64,000 bases of DNA from Acanthochlamys bracteata (Eukaryota > Streptophyta > Magnoliopsida > Pandanales > Velloziaceae): the NCBI GenBank assembly GCA_019914995.1, contig CM034137.1, positions 3,658,001 to 3,722,000 of the forward strand, read 5' to 3'. Numbering within the stretch: position 1 is the stretch's first letter; the number at the start of each line of letters is the position of its first letter. Positions 27,258 to 39,600 of the stretch are shown here, in pieces. A program made the position numbers and the translations under genes. A model generated the notes under the pieces. It saw only the letters and a program-made list of their open reading frames with translations. It was not told the origin of the DNA and did not search any database.

Positions 27258-27399
27258 ACATATATGTACATATATAGTTGAATACGACAATGATAATTCT
27301 AAAAAACAATCTACTATAAATAGAAATAGTTGACTCATGTCAATACTTTTCTTCAAGTTAGTATATAAGAAACAGTGATGAACTTTTTAAGTCATAAAA

Positions 27400-28484
27400 T
27401 CTTTGCTTCGATATGGCATGTGTCAACATATCTACAGATTATTATGTTAATGCTCTACTTTCTATTCAATAAAATATCAATCTGCCTATACTGGTTTAGT
27501 CCAATCATGTTGTATTGGATTATTTGATCTATCATAAGTAGCGTTATTATCACAATAGAGCTTCGTATCAGTATTAGGTGTAATTCAATTTTGGTAAGTA
27601 ACTATCTCAACCATAATATCTCACAAATTAATTGTGCAATTTCTCTGGATTCTGTTGAAGATTGAGATACAACATTCTATTTCTTACTATTTCAAGTGAC
27701 TAATAACTATCTCGACTAGACGTAAAGTAATTCGAAATGGGACACCTATCCTTCATTGTTCATGCATAATTTGCATCATTGCGGCCTTTTATATCCAAGT
27801 GACTATGATTATACAATAAGATACATCTTTTAGAAATAGACTTCAAATAACTCAAAATTTTTATATATCAGCCATATGATCTTTTATTAGATGAATATAT
27901 AAACTGACTAAATACAGTTATTGCAAAAGCAATATCTTGGCGTGTAAATAATAGATAGATCAGTTTTTCAACCAATTTTTTATATCTCTCCTTATTATCT
28001 GAAATCTTATTCAAATAATTTCTAAGATTTTATTTTTGAAAAATCGAGGTCTCTAAAAGGCTTACAATAAAGCATTTCTTGTATTTGCAAGTAGTACCAT
28101 AAATATTATCTTTATAAAAAATTAAGCCGTGTTTAGAACAAGTAAGTTCAACTTCTACAAAAAATTTCAACTTCCCATATCCTTCTCAAACTATGGGCAA
28201 GACCCTTCGATAATCTCTTAATTTCTTCAGCACATACTAGTAACAATTATATCATCAATATAAATATTTAATAAAATCACTTTACCATATCTATATTAAT
28301 GAATAAGGAATGGTCAGAATTAGACTGTCGATAATCCAACTTCTTTATAACTATACTAAATCTTCCAAACCATGCATGATAAGACTCTTCAAGTTCATAC
28401 AAAGCCTTTTTCAAATGGCACATATCACATGTACGTTCAATGACTCTAAATCCAAGAGCATCATAGAAAGTTGTTCTTCAAGAT
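27400..28484 (-). pseudogene. Copia pol, 3' part: reverse transcriptase end and RNase H (degenerate)
   Basis: On the minus strand, with stops and frameshifts, it shows the copia reverse-transcriptase block CHLKKALYELEESYHAWF, then KKLDYRQSNSDHSLF, then KKLVEKLIYLLFTRQDIAFA and the RNase H region. Orthodox copia reads KALYGLKQSPRAWF and LVGKLIYLSHTRPDIAFA at these places. It is the downstream part of the same gene that continues at 29938 and 37687. Confidence 0.85.
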
Positions 28485-29932
28485 TGTTAGGTTTTCCTGT
28501 AAGATTAACTCAAGAGGGGAGGGGTGAATTGAGTTAGTCAATAAAAATTTTCGTCAAGCTTAGTTATCCTACTGGTAGCAGGCTTACAGCCGGCTATTTC
28601 AATTCTGTAACCTGCAGATAGAGAGAGTTAAATTGTTTGCTGACTTATGTAAAGAGGGCAGTACTCAGGATATTTAACGTGGTTCGGCAAAATCCCTTTG
28701 CCTACATCCACAGTCGCTCTATCACTAGAGCCAAAGCTTCACTAAACCTTTATTAAGCTACATATACACCAAGAGCAAAGTGCTTCACCAAGCACACTTA
28801 CTCTTACCGAGTTTCTTCGTCAAGACAACCCCTAACAGCCTACTGGACACATCTGTCCCTCTGGCTGATATGCTAGCTCTATTACACGGTCTAAGAACTT
28901 TCACCAAGCTCCACCTGAGCTTCCTTTCCCGGTGCCCGCAGCACCACCTTCACAAGGTTAGTAAAAGGTTACAAGAAAAATAAACAGAAATTGAGCACAG
29001 GATCTATCTCATGATGATTGTATGTTCATGAAGTATTTCTGATGAGATGATCAGAGAGGTTGCTGAGAGAGATTTCTTCAGTGTGATCAGCAGCAAGATT
29101 TTTGTTGTTGGCGTAGAGTAGTAGAGTTCTTATATGTCTCTTTTTGGTTTGTGTTCTCTCTCTCTCTTCGCCCTTTCTTTGTTGCTCTGTCTCTCTTCTT
29201 ATAATGTTTCGTCTCTGTGCAGGAACCGTTGAAGAACATTGCCGTTGGCGCTCTTTTCATTGGTGGTTCTTCACGTCAGAGAGGGAGCAGTTTTGCCCAG
29301 CGGTTAGTCAACCGCTTCTTCAGTTGCTTTCGGTTGTCTTGATGCAAAGTCTCCATAGCATTAAATGCATTGTAAAGATTTAAATTTACCGCCAGTGATT
29401 ATTAGCTTGTTTTGGCTAAGTTGTTGTCTGAAACAAGAGAGCTGAGTTGGTTTGTCCATATTTAATGCATTGCTGGTTGACTGCTTGATTTGATTAAAGA
29501 TGTTGACTTGTATAATGTGCTTTCTTCCCTTAATTATAGAGCTTTTCCTTTCTGTGAAAAAAGAAGATGATTTTTGCTCGTTGTAGATCTTCTATTTGAA
29601 TTGCTTCAGTGCGTTGTGAGTCCAGAGGATTTTGAAGCAAGAAAGGTTTTGTTGCGGTTGAACCCAAAGCTTTGTTTCGAAACAGAGAAGTCTTCTTATG
29701 CTTCAGTGGTCAAGCAGCTGACTGCAATGTGACTATGGCATCCTCTGTTTCGTATGCTGTTTAATTTTTAATAGCATAACAGTTGGCTGCATGATAGCTG
29801 TTATTGTCTACTGTAAATAAAATGATCTTTGTTTGTCTAATCCTGCAGAACTTGATTTCAGATTATTAGTCTAATATAAATCATAGTTCTTAATTTTTTG
29901 TTATCATCAAAATTATCTTTATAGTTCCAACA
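28485..29932 (-). mobile_element. Copia (SIRE/Maximus-like) solo LTR, 1448 bp
   Basis: On the minus strand it starts TGTTGGAACTATAAAG and ends AACCTAACA. A perfect duplication AAGAT lies at 28480-28484 and 29933-29937. It resembles the LTR at 47660-49121 in length and sequence (for example AGGGGAGGGGTGAATTGAGT). It splits the copia reverse-transcriptase reading: the flanks rejoin across it. Confidence 0.9.
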
Positions 29933-29937
29933 AAGAT

Positions 29938-31348
29938 CACTATGAAATAATATATTTTTAACATTAAATTTCCTTAGAGGCCAATCTAAATTTCCTATTA
30001 AGGATAATAAAATTCTAACAACATTCATCTTAGCAACAGATGCAAAAGTATCATGATACTCAACTCCGTATGTTTGTGTTAATCCTTTACCTACTAATCT
30101 CGCTTATGTCTGATCGCAGCACCATCTGTGTTATATTTATCTGAAAAGACCTATTTATAACTCATAGACTTTTTACCTTTCAATAAATGAATAATATCGA
30201 GTTTATTATTTTTTCTACAATGTATTCATCTCAATATTCGTAGACTCTATTCAGTTTGAATTATTCATTACCTTCTCAACACGATTTGAAAATATAATAC
30301 CATCCGTAATTGGCACAAATGCCTTATGCTCAGGGGATAACTTGTGATCAGATACATAGAGAGCAATCTAGTGAGTAACGATTCGGTGGAACACTAGAAT
30401 TGCGGCATTGTGGTAAAGTATAAAAATCATCAATAATCAGTGTAGGGATACATATGTCAGAGATATACATTGAAGCTTGATCAGATATAGTTACAGCGAT
30501 AGATGAGGTTGTTAGAGTGTTAGTTTTATTTGATTAAGCATCGATAGTAATCTCAGCCGTTTGGGTAGTTCAACATATTGGTTAGCGGATTGATTTGGTG
30601 CAATAGTTCCTACTTGTTAGGTGACATATTTTCCACAACCACAGAAACCTCACATCCTTATACTTCTAACAACCAGTTATGTCCTCACTCTCAGTTTCCT
30701 ACTAAATGACATAATCTCGTGCTTTCAGTAAAAAAACATCTCATCTTCAATAAATGTGATATCCACAAAGACATATAACTATCTAGTAGAATGAAGTTAA
30801 CACTGGTAATCTTTTTGCTGAAATGAAGAATCAAGAAAAGCGCATAAGGATCTAACCTATTCTTCTTATTCATATTCAGATGAATATAAGCAATATAGCT
30901 AAACACCTTATGAGATAGATTCAATAGTGTGGAGATAAAAATATGTAGAGTCAGTACCTATGCAAAGCAGTTTGAAAATCCAAAATTTAAGAAGGTAAGC
31001 AATTCGAAAGATAGACTGTATAATAGACAATGTTCATCCAAACTCTCTCAACTGATTCACTAATAGGATGACATAGGTAGTCTCAAGTTTATATCAACTT
31101 TTTTCAGCAATGCTATTCAATTGTGATGTTTGAGGATAAATAATCTTATGTATGATAGCTTTTCTCCTAAAAAAATTATACTAAAGAAGTGTTCAGATTG
31201 AAAAAGTTTAATAAATAGCGAGAATTGAGTCTGAATCATTTTATATTCGCGAAAGATAGTCACAACTTCACTTTTTTGCCTCAAACTATATAGCCATGTC
31301 ATATGATTGCAATCATCAACAAATAATACAAACCACTCAATACCCAAA
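29938..31348 (-). pseudogene. Copia pol, middle part: integrase core to reverse transcriptase start (degenerate)
   Basis: At the right end the minus frame reads GIEWFVLFVDDCNHMTWLYS and LRQKSEVVTIFREYK, the integrase core (DDC...TW). At the left end it reads NLDWPLRKFNVKNIFFHSDL, the RT motif usually seen as DVKNAFLHGDL. Many stops lie in between. It is interrupted on the left by the solo LTR and on the right by the outer CACTA element. Confidence 0.85.
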
Positions 31349-33549
31349 AAATACTACAAAAAAAGGTCATTAGCGACCAAGTTATTAGGGACCAAGTGAA
31401 AACAGTCGCTAATGACAACCAATAGCAACTAGAAGAGAACCAGTCGCTATTGTAGAGGTAAATGCGATGAAAACTTATAAATGATCACTGTATGAGAGTG
31501 TCAATGACAAAAAAAAAGTGTCACTATTATGTACAGCAATAGAGACCATGAGAGGAGGTGGTCGCTATTAACTAATGTAATAGCGGCCGCCACTGACTTA
31601 GTCGCTATCCCTTTAGGACGAAGTTTCTTTAAATTGGTCCCTAATACTATAATAATAAGGACAACACACTTATTTAGTCTCTATTATTTCAAAAATTAAT
31701 AATTTAAAATTAGTTAATAAAAATTTATTCAATAAAATCTAAACCGTTAGATTTGATTTATATTTTTGATATATCGTATTGACAAAGTTGTAAATCATTT
31801 GGATAATATTTTGTACTTCATCATAACAAATAATTGATGGTAGTAAACGATAACAATTTATACGTATAAATCGGAGCACTAAACTATATACAGATTTGAC
31901 AAAATTTTGTGCTAACAATAATATTATAAATATAACCAACAATTTAGATCTTTATTTTATTCTTGAAATTGCATAAATTGAGTAAATAAACTAGTAATAA
32001 TTAATAGGCAACTTATTTAAAGAGCATCATATATATACTCTTACATTATACTACTTACACACAATCTATATTAATTAATTTTAAATAGCGTATCTAAATT
32101 GTAGCATATACTTTATATTATATTTTTTTTCTTCCCGTAAATTCTCATCAAATTTGGATACAACTTAGTTCTTCAATTTATTAAATCTTGTACGTCTATC
32201 AATTATTTATTGTAATGAAATTTAAAATATCATCCAAATAGTCCAAATTTTTGTCAACATGATATACGAAAAATAGAAAACACAACTAACAGATTAGATT
32301 TTACTAAATAAATTTTTATTAGTTACTATTATAAAAATCACAACTCTTCGCTATCTAATATAGTGCATTCTTTAACACTTGTATCTCTAATTGATACTTT
32401 GAAATTCCTTGTAGATGTGGCGGTCAGTAGTGCTGGTAAGTTAATATTAAATGTTTAACTTATTAAAAAAATTGTTATATTTAAAATGTTTACACTACTA
32501 TGTAGGATTCACCTGTCAAGACACACAACATAGGCACAGAGTCGTCCGTGTAGCTGTATTACATAATTATATTGAGAGAGAAGAAAACATAGACACGGAG
32601 TACTGTATATTGATTCGCTATCAGCTACCATTAATATTGTAGGATGAGCATGGTTAGATAAGAATAGAGCGAAAATTATTTAGACTATACATGCACGTCT
32701 AGTAGTATATTGTTTATATATTATAAAAATGTTTTATTAATATATATTATTTACTAAGTAAAATTGATTTTTATTTTTATAAAGGAAAACTTCAGGATCG
32801 ATTTTATAAGTCCAGTATGGGATGCTTTTGCACAAAGTAGAAGAAGACTCGTATAAGAGATGAAGAAATATGGCATACAAATATCACAAAAGAATGGGGT
32901 GTAGGGAGCGTGGTAAGACTATCCCAAGAGACTTTATGAAGAATGGTACAATAGCTACTATGGTTGGTCTATGTAATCTGTTTGATGGTTCTAAGTTCAC
33001 GGTGAGTGCAATACTTACGATTAGTATAAACTCTGATCTTTTAACTTACTAAAGTACGAAATTATTTTTATATGAGGTGTCAAGACAGTTGAAAGAATCA
33101 TGTAGCAGGCAACTCGATCCATTCCACGAAGGTAGTGAAAGTATCTCAAACTTCTCAAATCGGACGTTAAGTATATCTAAATCTAGACATCTCTGTGTGT
33201 AAATTTATTCATAAATTCAAATCATAAAATTTGTACATAGTGAGGGGTCATTAGGCATATAAAAGATCGCTTATACTAAGAAGTCAGGAGAATGGATAAA
33301 AAGTCAGAAGAATGGAGTTTAGAAAGAAGACGGAGTAACTATGTAAGTAAAATATTTAAATATCATATACCACTATATTCTACACTACTAATTATCGTTA
33401 TAATAATGTTACATGGATATAGGAAAGGATGATCCAATTGCTCAAGAATCATCACAAACGGAGCAGCCAATGCCGCAAGAAGAAGTAATGAAAAATGTTC
33501 TCAAACGGGTATCTGCATATTGCCGTAGTCGAGGACCTAAACATAAACT

Positions 33550-36334
33550 CACTACTACAAAAATAATTTTCAGCGACTGAAAATATACCGACTGAAATAA
33601 TATAGTCGGCAAATCTATCAATACCGACCGAAAAAAACTTAGTCGATATTTTTTTGGTATTTACTGACTGATTGGATTATCGGTCGGTAAATCAATTTAT
33701 TTATCGACTGAAATATAATTTAATCGATAATTCATATTAATTACCGACTGAAAATACTTTTAATCGGTAATTTTACCGACTGAATTTACTTTCAGTCGGT
33801 AATTTTCTCCTTTTTTATTCTTTATTTCTTTCTTATTTTCTCCTTTTTCTCTCTTCCTTTCTTTCCTTCCCCTCTTCCCCAATGCTTACTACCCACAGCC
33901 CACCATGTCCTTCCTCGGGCATGCCCTTCACCTCCGGCGCCAAGCATTTTTGTTTTGCCCTCTACCTTTCATTTTGTCCTCTCAGGTCTTCGCCGTCGTG
34001 CTCTTTTTTTTTTTCCTTCCTTCTTCTTCGACATCTATTAAACCAGGGAAAGCCCTAAGTTTCGCTGGACTGCTTCGCCTGCCTTCTGGCCACGCTATAC
34101 AGCTGTAGACACTTCCCTCACTCTTTTAAGGCTTTTCCCTTCTTCAATTGCGATGAATTCCAATTCCGTTGTGTGAATCTATGGATTGCCGAGTGTTGAT
34201 TTTTTTTATTAATTTTTCTAAAGCAAGGCTTGTCTATTGTTTGCTTGTAGGTAACTATTGTAGTTTTTGCCGTGCAAGAGGACAATGTGCTTCTTCTCTA
34301 GATTTTTGATAGAAGCGCTCTCATAAGTTCAAAGGCTTTCGGATGTGAGACTAAGGGTTTAGCAACCACAATCTGTAGTGGGAAGACTGGAACCATGACC
34401 CTTAGTAAGGTAATTCCATTCTGTGAGTTTTTTATTATACATTGTTTTCTTAAATAAATTGGTTATAATTGAAAGTTAAAATAAATATGTCCTACATCAT
34501 CTGATGCTAGGTTGAACTTATTGTCTTTATCTTATTTGGAAAACTCATTTATAACAGAATGTTGGTGACGTTAAATATTTGGTAAATTCATTTCATTCTG
34601 TTTTGATGTATGTTTACCTTATGTGGGGTGGCAGTTTGGAATAAAGTTCAATGAGACAAGAGCCAAATCATCGATTCTTTTAGGCATTAATTGCCTTAAT
34701 GGGAGCTTGGAGGTCCCAAGGTTGAATTATGATCCTCCCAACACTGGTTTGAGCTCTGATGATGAAGCAGACTATGCGGAATGCTCCTCTGCTGCAAAGA
34801 GAGGCGTGTCATATTGCCGATCAGTTGCTGTAGCTGTAAGTAGCATGATTAATTTTGTCTCTGCAACACAAATACCAGATATAAGATGCTGAAAATAGCT
34901 ATGCCTCCATAATTTCAAAATTAAGGGGGGCAATTTGCCGTTACACATGGATATGCGTATTCAGGAATTTATTAAGTAGAAGAATGAGATCTATTGAAAC
35001 ATCAAGAACATGCTATAAACTAGTGAAATGACGGATATCAGAATGTCACAGTGACCAATTTAAACTACGTCCTTCCAAGAGATCTAAATGTTTAAAACTT
35101 GCTGCTACATACTATATAGTTGTATAACGACAAACATCACTGTGTTAACCAAGCCTAGTTTCGATTATTTTGTCACTTTAGCGAGTTAATTTAATAAGAA
35201 GAGCAAGTCAGTTTTGATTTACTGAGAATGTTTGATCTGCAGTCAACCATCTTGTTGCTATTAAGACATCTCGTAGCAGTTCTGTCTGTGGGTGCCGACT
35301 AGTATGCGTTCACCCTTGCGACAGTAAGTTCATGAAGCCAATCTTTTTCTTCTTTGCTATTGAGGTTTTGATTCTTTCTTTTTCCTGGATGAATTCATTA
35401 TTGCCCTTTTATGTTGTTATGCGAATCATTAAAGCTGTCCAACAAGCCCAGCCGGAGCACCAAGTAAGTGCTTAAAGGAAAGTAAGGAAAGGTGCTGCTT
35501 ATACTCTGATAAGTAAGTCCAAGTAAGTGGTTATGTACTCTGATAAAGGAATCTCTTGATGCTTTCTTATACTTAAGTTTTTTCCTCAACAATGTAGGAA
35601 GGTTCAAAGGTTAATCTACACTGGAAAGGTGCTGCTGAGACAGTCCTTGCTTATTGTACAAGATGGCTTACATGGTTCAGTGAAGCCAATGACCATATGG
35701 AGTACTTAACAATAAGAGTAAGAGCTTGTTTGAAGTGTACCTTGATCAGACAAAGAGTTTGTTTGGAGTACTTAATGATGAGAAAATATTTGTACTTAAC
35801 TATGAGAAAATTTTTGTGTTGGGTGAATTGGTATATTTAATTTGATGATAACTTTAATGAATATGTAATTGTAAATCTTGATGAATGTTTTATATATTTA
35901 TAATGAATATAAATGAATTTTCTTATCATTTAATAAATATTAATTATAATTTTATTAGACAAATTTAATGATTGAAAATTCAGTATATAAATTAAAATTA
36001 CCCACTGCAAATATAGTGGGTAAATTAAATTTACCCACTGAAAATTCAGTCGGTAAATTGAATTTACCCACTGAAATTTTCAGTCGATAAATTAAAATTA
36101 CCGACTGAATAAATCAGTCGGTAAACTGAAATTACCGACTATATAGGTTCAATTGGTAATTTACTGTTCATTACCGACTGAATTTATCGTGTAGTCGGTA
36201 AATCGTTTAGCGACTAGTTATTGCCGACGGATGGCCGACTATCACATATTCAGTCGGTAATTTGCATTACCGACTGATTTAATGCCAATACCGACTGAAT
36301 TTTGAGGTCGGTAAAGACCTAATTTGTAGTAGTG
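33550..36334. mobile_element. Inner CACTA element, non-autonomous, 2785 bp
   Basis: Terminal inverted repeats CACTACTACAAAAAT and (inverted) CACTACTACAAATT, flanked by a perfect 3-bp duplication ACT at 33547-33549 and 36335-36337. Both subterminal regions are packed with ACCGACTGA and TCAGTCGGTAA units in both orientations (33565-33810 and 36000-36320), as expected of transposase-binding sites. No transposase is encoded. The core (33880-35700) looks like spliced host-gene sequence rather than transposon sequence. It is inserted in the outer CACTA element. Confidence 0.92.
34635..34838 (+). other. Exon-like open segment carried by the inner CACTA element
   Basis: Open frame of about 68 codons from a possible acceptor (GGTGGCAG at 34628-34635) to a good donor (GTAAGTAG at 34837). 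It encodes hydrophilic sequence such as FGIKFNETRAKSSILLGINC and LNYDPPNTGLSSDDEADYAE. A CT-rich, 5'-UTR-like leader lies upstream (33810-34100). Most likely a captured host-gene fragment; I do not recognise the parent gene. Confidence 0.45.
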
Positions 36335-37686
36335 ACTACAACATAGAGACGGCAGCCCATCATTTAAAGCTAGTTAGCTTGAGCAACAACTGGAGAGAGA
36401 GAAGCAAGAAAGAGATGGATTAACGGATAGAGCTAGCGTGCTTAAGTAACAATTAAATTGCAACAAAAGTAGCACTAATTTTATGGAATACTGAAGTCTA
36501 AGTAAGGTAGACAAGCATGGGATGGTTCTGCAGGCAATATGTTAGCATCTTAACAATTTTTTTCTTAAAAAGTAAATGTATACGTAATGTATTATAAGAC
36601 TACATAATCATGCAGTTATAATAACTTGATGGGGCCATAGTGCGTGGGAACAAAGTTTTATACAATACACTTGAGTTTATAACAACTTAAGGATCAAAAC
36701 TCTATAACAACGGAATGACTCAAAATCTAGACGTACACGATCGGCCCTGTGAGAGTAACGTGTAGGAAGAAACGGTATTGCGTTTCGATGTAGTATGAGT
36801 GAGCTAAAAGGTTTAGCTTCATTTCAAAAGAGGTCAAAATTTTTTTAAAAAAACGTTGATATGATCTGAAACCTTACGTGTACATGACCATATCAACGAG
36901 AGTGACATGTACGAAGAAATGGCATTGTGTTTAGAGATAAGACGACCTAGATTCCGTAATAAGTTTTTTTAACTTCTTTATTATATGATTATAAAGTTTA
37001 ATTACATTATGATTTTTTTAATAATGTTTTCTTTTCTTTTTTTCAGATGCATGGCCGGTTTTCATTCTTGCATAAAAAGGACGTTGGTAACTATGTTTTG
37101 TATGAAATCGGTATTGATGAATATTCTCAATAGTTATCTATTTCGTATTTAAACAGTATCAAATTTTAATTAATATATAATATTTATATTTACTTATAAT
37201 AATAAATTATTTATATTTGATGGTGTAATATGTCCAATATGTATTTTTATATAAATACTTTTATTGGGTACTATTTTATATAAAAATATTTAGTATAAAT
37301 CCTTTGTCCATTGTAATAGATCCAACTAAGAGTTAGTCGCTGCTGTGATAGCAATCAACTATCTGTCGGTCCCTAATGATCTTTAGTGAGCAAGACTTCG
37401 GCCGCTAATAGTTAGCGATTAAAGACAAGTTAGTCACTATAGAGTTAACAATGATCTATTCCATTTTGGTATCTGTTAACTTTTTATGACTACTTTGACT
37501 TGGTCGCCTATAGGTTTGGCGACTGACTTTTATTGATTGCCATTGTTCGGATTAATAGTGACCTATTAGTATTGGCCACCAACTTAGCGACCCATCTTTT
37601 TTGGTCACTAATAGTAATTGCAACAAAAAATTTTAGTAGAGATCTTTTTTCTTTTTGGTCCTTATTAATATTTTTTGTAATAGTAG

Positions 37687-38050
37687 AAGTAGAAGCTTTA
37701 TGGTTCCAAAGCATCAAATGTATTTAGTTAAAAGGGATAAGCTGTTTATTATGACTTATTGCAAATAACTTTATATGACTTTTAGCTAAACCACAAGTTT
37801 CTCATTATAAGATAGAGTTGTAGACACCATTAAATAATGTAGAGATCGTACGTTTCACATAAACAAAAGAAGTATGATCAACTGCTGGTGTACCAGCCGA
37901 ATCTTTTTATTTTGATAAGTATCTGTACCTCTAATATTGAGGATGTGACCAAGTGATACATTATCATATAATATAGCTGTCTTTTCTAATGCGACGATAA
38001 AAAAATTTCCTATATCAGGACAAATGAGGTATACATTAAAACTACACATG
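37687..38050 (-). pseudogene. Copia pol, pre-integrase part (degenerate)
   Basis: The minus strand shows CGLAKSHIKLFAISHNKQ then LIPFN and MLWNHKAS, the copia GAG-pre-integrase zinc region and the start of the integrase (usually a CxxC-AK-SH block followed by DVWGP). It rejoins in sense with the integrase core at 31348 across the outer CACTA. Confidence 0.75.
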
Positions 38051-38738
38051 ATTTATAAGTATTATGGTAGTGGTAAATATTAATTATAAGTCATATAATT
38101 AGTTAATCTAGTTATAATAGAACCTGTATTTTGCTCGTCATTGATATGAAAAGTATTGCTAATATTATCTTGATTAGTGTGGTTACTTTTAAGATTTGAG
38201 TACATTATATCAGTTGGTTAATATTATGCACCTTTACTTGTATTTAAAAATTATATTTTGAGTCTTCCACAAGAATTTGTATCGAATTCATCATGATACG
38301 AAGTTGTTTGATGTAAGTTACACAATCTAGTTATGTGTATAATCCAGTATTAACATGGCCTCATTTTGGCAACCAATTTAGAGCACCTTCAGAGAAAACA
38401 CTCGACGATGGAAGCGACTAGTGATTTGTGTGGTGCAGATGATCTATAATCTGTAAGAAGATGGCGTTGCAACCTGGACGGCGGCGAGTATTCTGACAAA
38501 TCTAAGAGACAATAAGTGCGTCATTCATAGATTTTAAAAAAAATATATTGTATGAATTTGTCGTATTTGCAGTAGGTTAGGGGATTGATAAGGAGGATTC
38601 TGTTGCGGTACTTCATCAGATTTGATAGATAGCATGCACAGTTTGCGGAATAAATGAGCAGTGTAGTTTTCTGATTCACGACGAGAATTTAGTTTCTCAT
38701 AGATCATGTTAAAATTTTGTAAGCATGCTTTCGACCTA
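38051..38738. other. Probable further copia sequence, unresolved
   Basis: Lies where the 5' part of the minus-strand copia would be, but no gag or LTR motif could be read. A GC-richer patch at 38395-38520 has no recognisable frame. Confidence 0.3.
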
Positions 38739-39600
38739 ATTCTTTACTATGAATGTTGAAATTTTGATCTAGAGCTCTCTAAGCTATTCTACCAATCATT
38801 CTTTGACCAAATGTTCGAAGAATAGCTACTTCAACAGTGATCAGCAAATGACTGCTTGAATAGTATTCATAGAATGTTTGAAGAACGTGGAGAGTTTTGA
38901 ATCTAATCTCCACAATTCAGAATAAAGAATTGCTATTTCAAAATACTGGTAAAATTAAGCTCAACTAAATTTCAAATCCACTTTCATCAGTTCTTTATAT
39001 AAAAAAGATAACTTGAGAAAAACTGTAAAAAGTAAGATTGTTTTCTTACCCTCTTCTTGATTAAAAGACTTGATACAGGTTGATTTATGGTGTGATAGAA
39101 CGAAAAATTTGTTAGTGTATTTCCAATTCGTACTTTTTCATTCATAACATGGAGATTAAAGATTTACAGCTCTTTTAGCAATTCTTCTATCATTCTTTGA
39201 ATGGTTAAAGAATTGCTATTTGAAAAGTGGTCGATGAATGATTGGAAAACAGTTTAAAGAGCTCCAAATATAAGCTCCACCATTCAAAATGAAGAATTAC
39301 GAGTTAAAAAGACACTGAAGAATTTTAATTCAATCAGTTCACGAATAGATCTCTATCTGGTCTCTTGATTAGATGATGACTTGAGGAAAACTCCATAATA
39401 GCAAGATTATTTTCTTACTATCGTATTGATCAAATGGCTAGTAAATATCAATTCGTGATCCGATTGAGTTAAAATTTTATCTGAATGTTTTCAACTTATA
39501 ATTTTTCATATTCAATAATGGAGTTTAAATTTAGAGCTCTCTAAATCCTATTTCATATTTTCAATCTGAAAATATTGAAAGAATGAATGAAGTGACGTTG
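38739..39600. repeat. Cluster of three related foldback (MITE-like) repeats
   Basis: Blocks near 38739-38935, 39110-39300 and 39475-39600 share ATGGAGATTAAA/TTTAGAGCTCT ends arranged as imperfect inverted repeats with AATTCTTC-type interiors. In the middle block CATGGAGATTAAAG pairs with the GAGCTCC...CTCCACCATT end. A related piece lies at 55440-55550. Confidence 0.5.

Larger units (their letters stand above)
31349..37686. mobile_element. Outer CACTA (En/Spm) element, degenerate
   Basis: Ends are TACTACAAAAAAAGG on the left and, inverted, CTACTATTACAAAAAATA on the right, the En/Spm pattern with the first base decayed. Subterminal regions carry many copies of TAGCGACC/GGTCGCTA-like units in both orientations (31370-31650 and 37320-37620). 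The interior has remnants compatible with a plant En/Spm transposase C-terminus (KNVLKRVSAYCRSRGPKHK at about 33487-33545, and a Glu/Arg-rich coiled-coil piece at 36385-36440). Exact ends and the 3-bp target duplication are uncertain. It cuts the copia integrase coding sequence. Confidence 0.8.
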
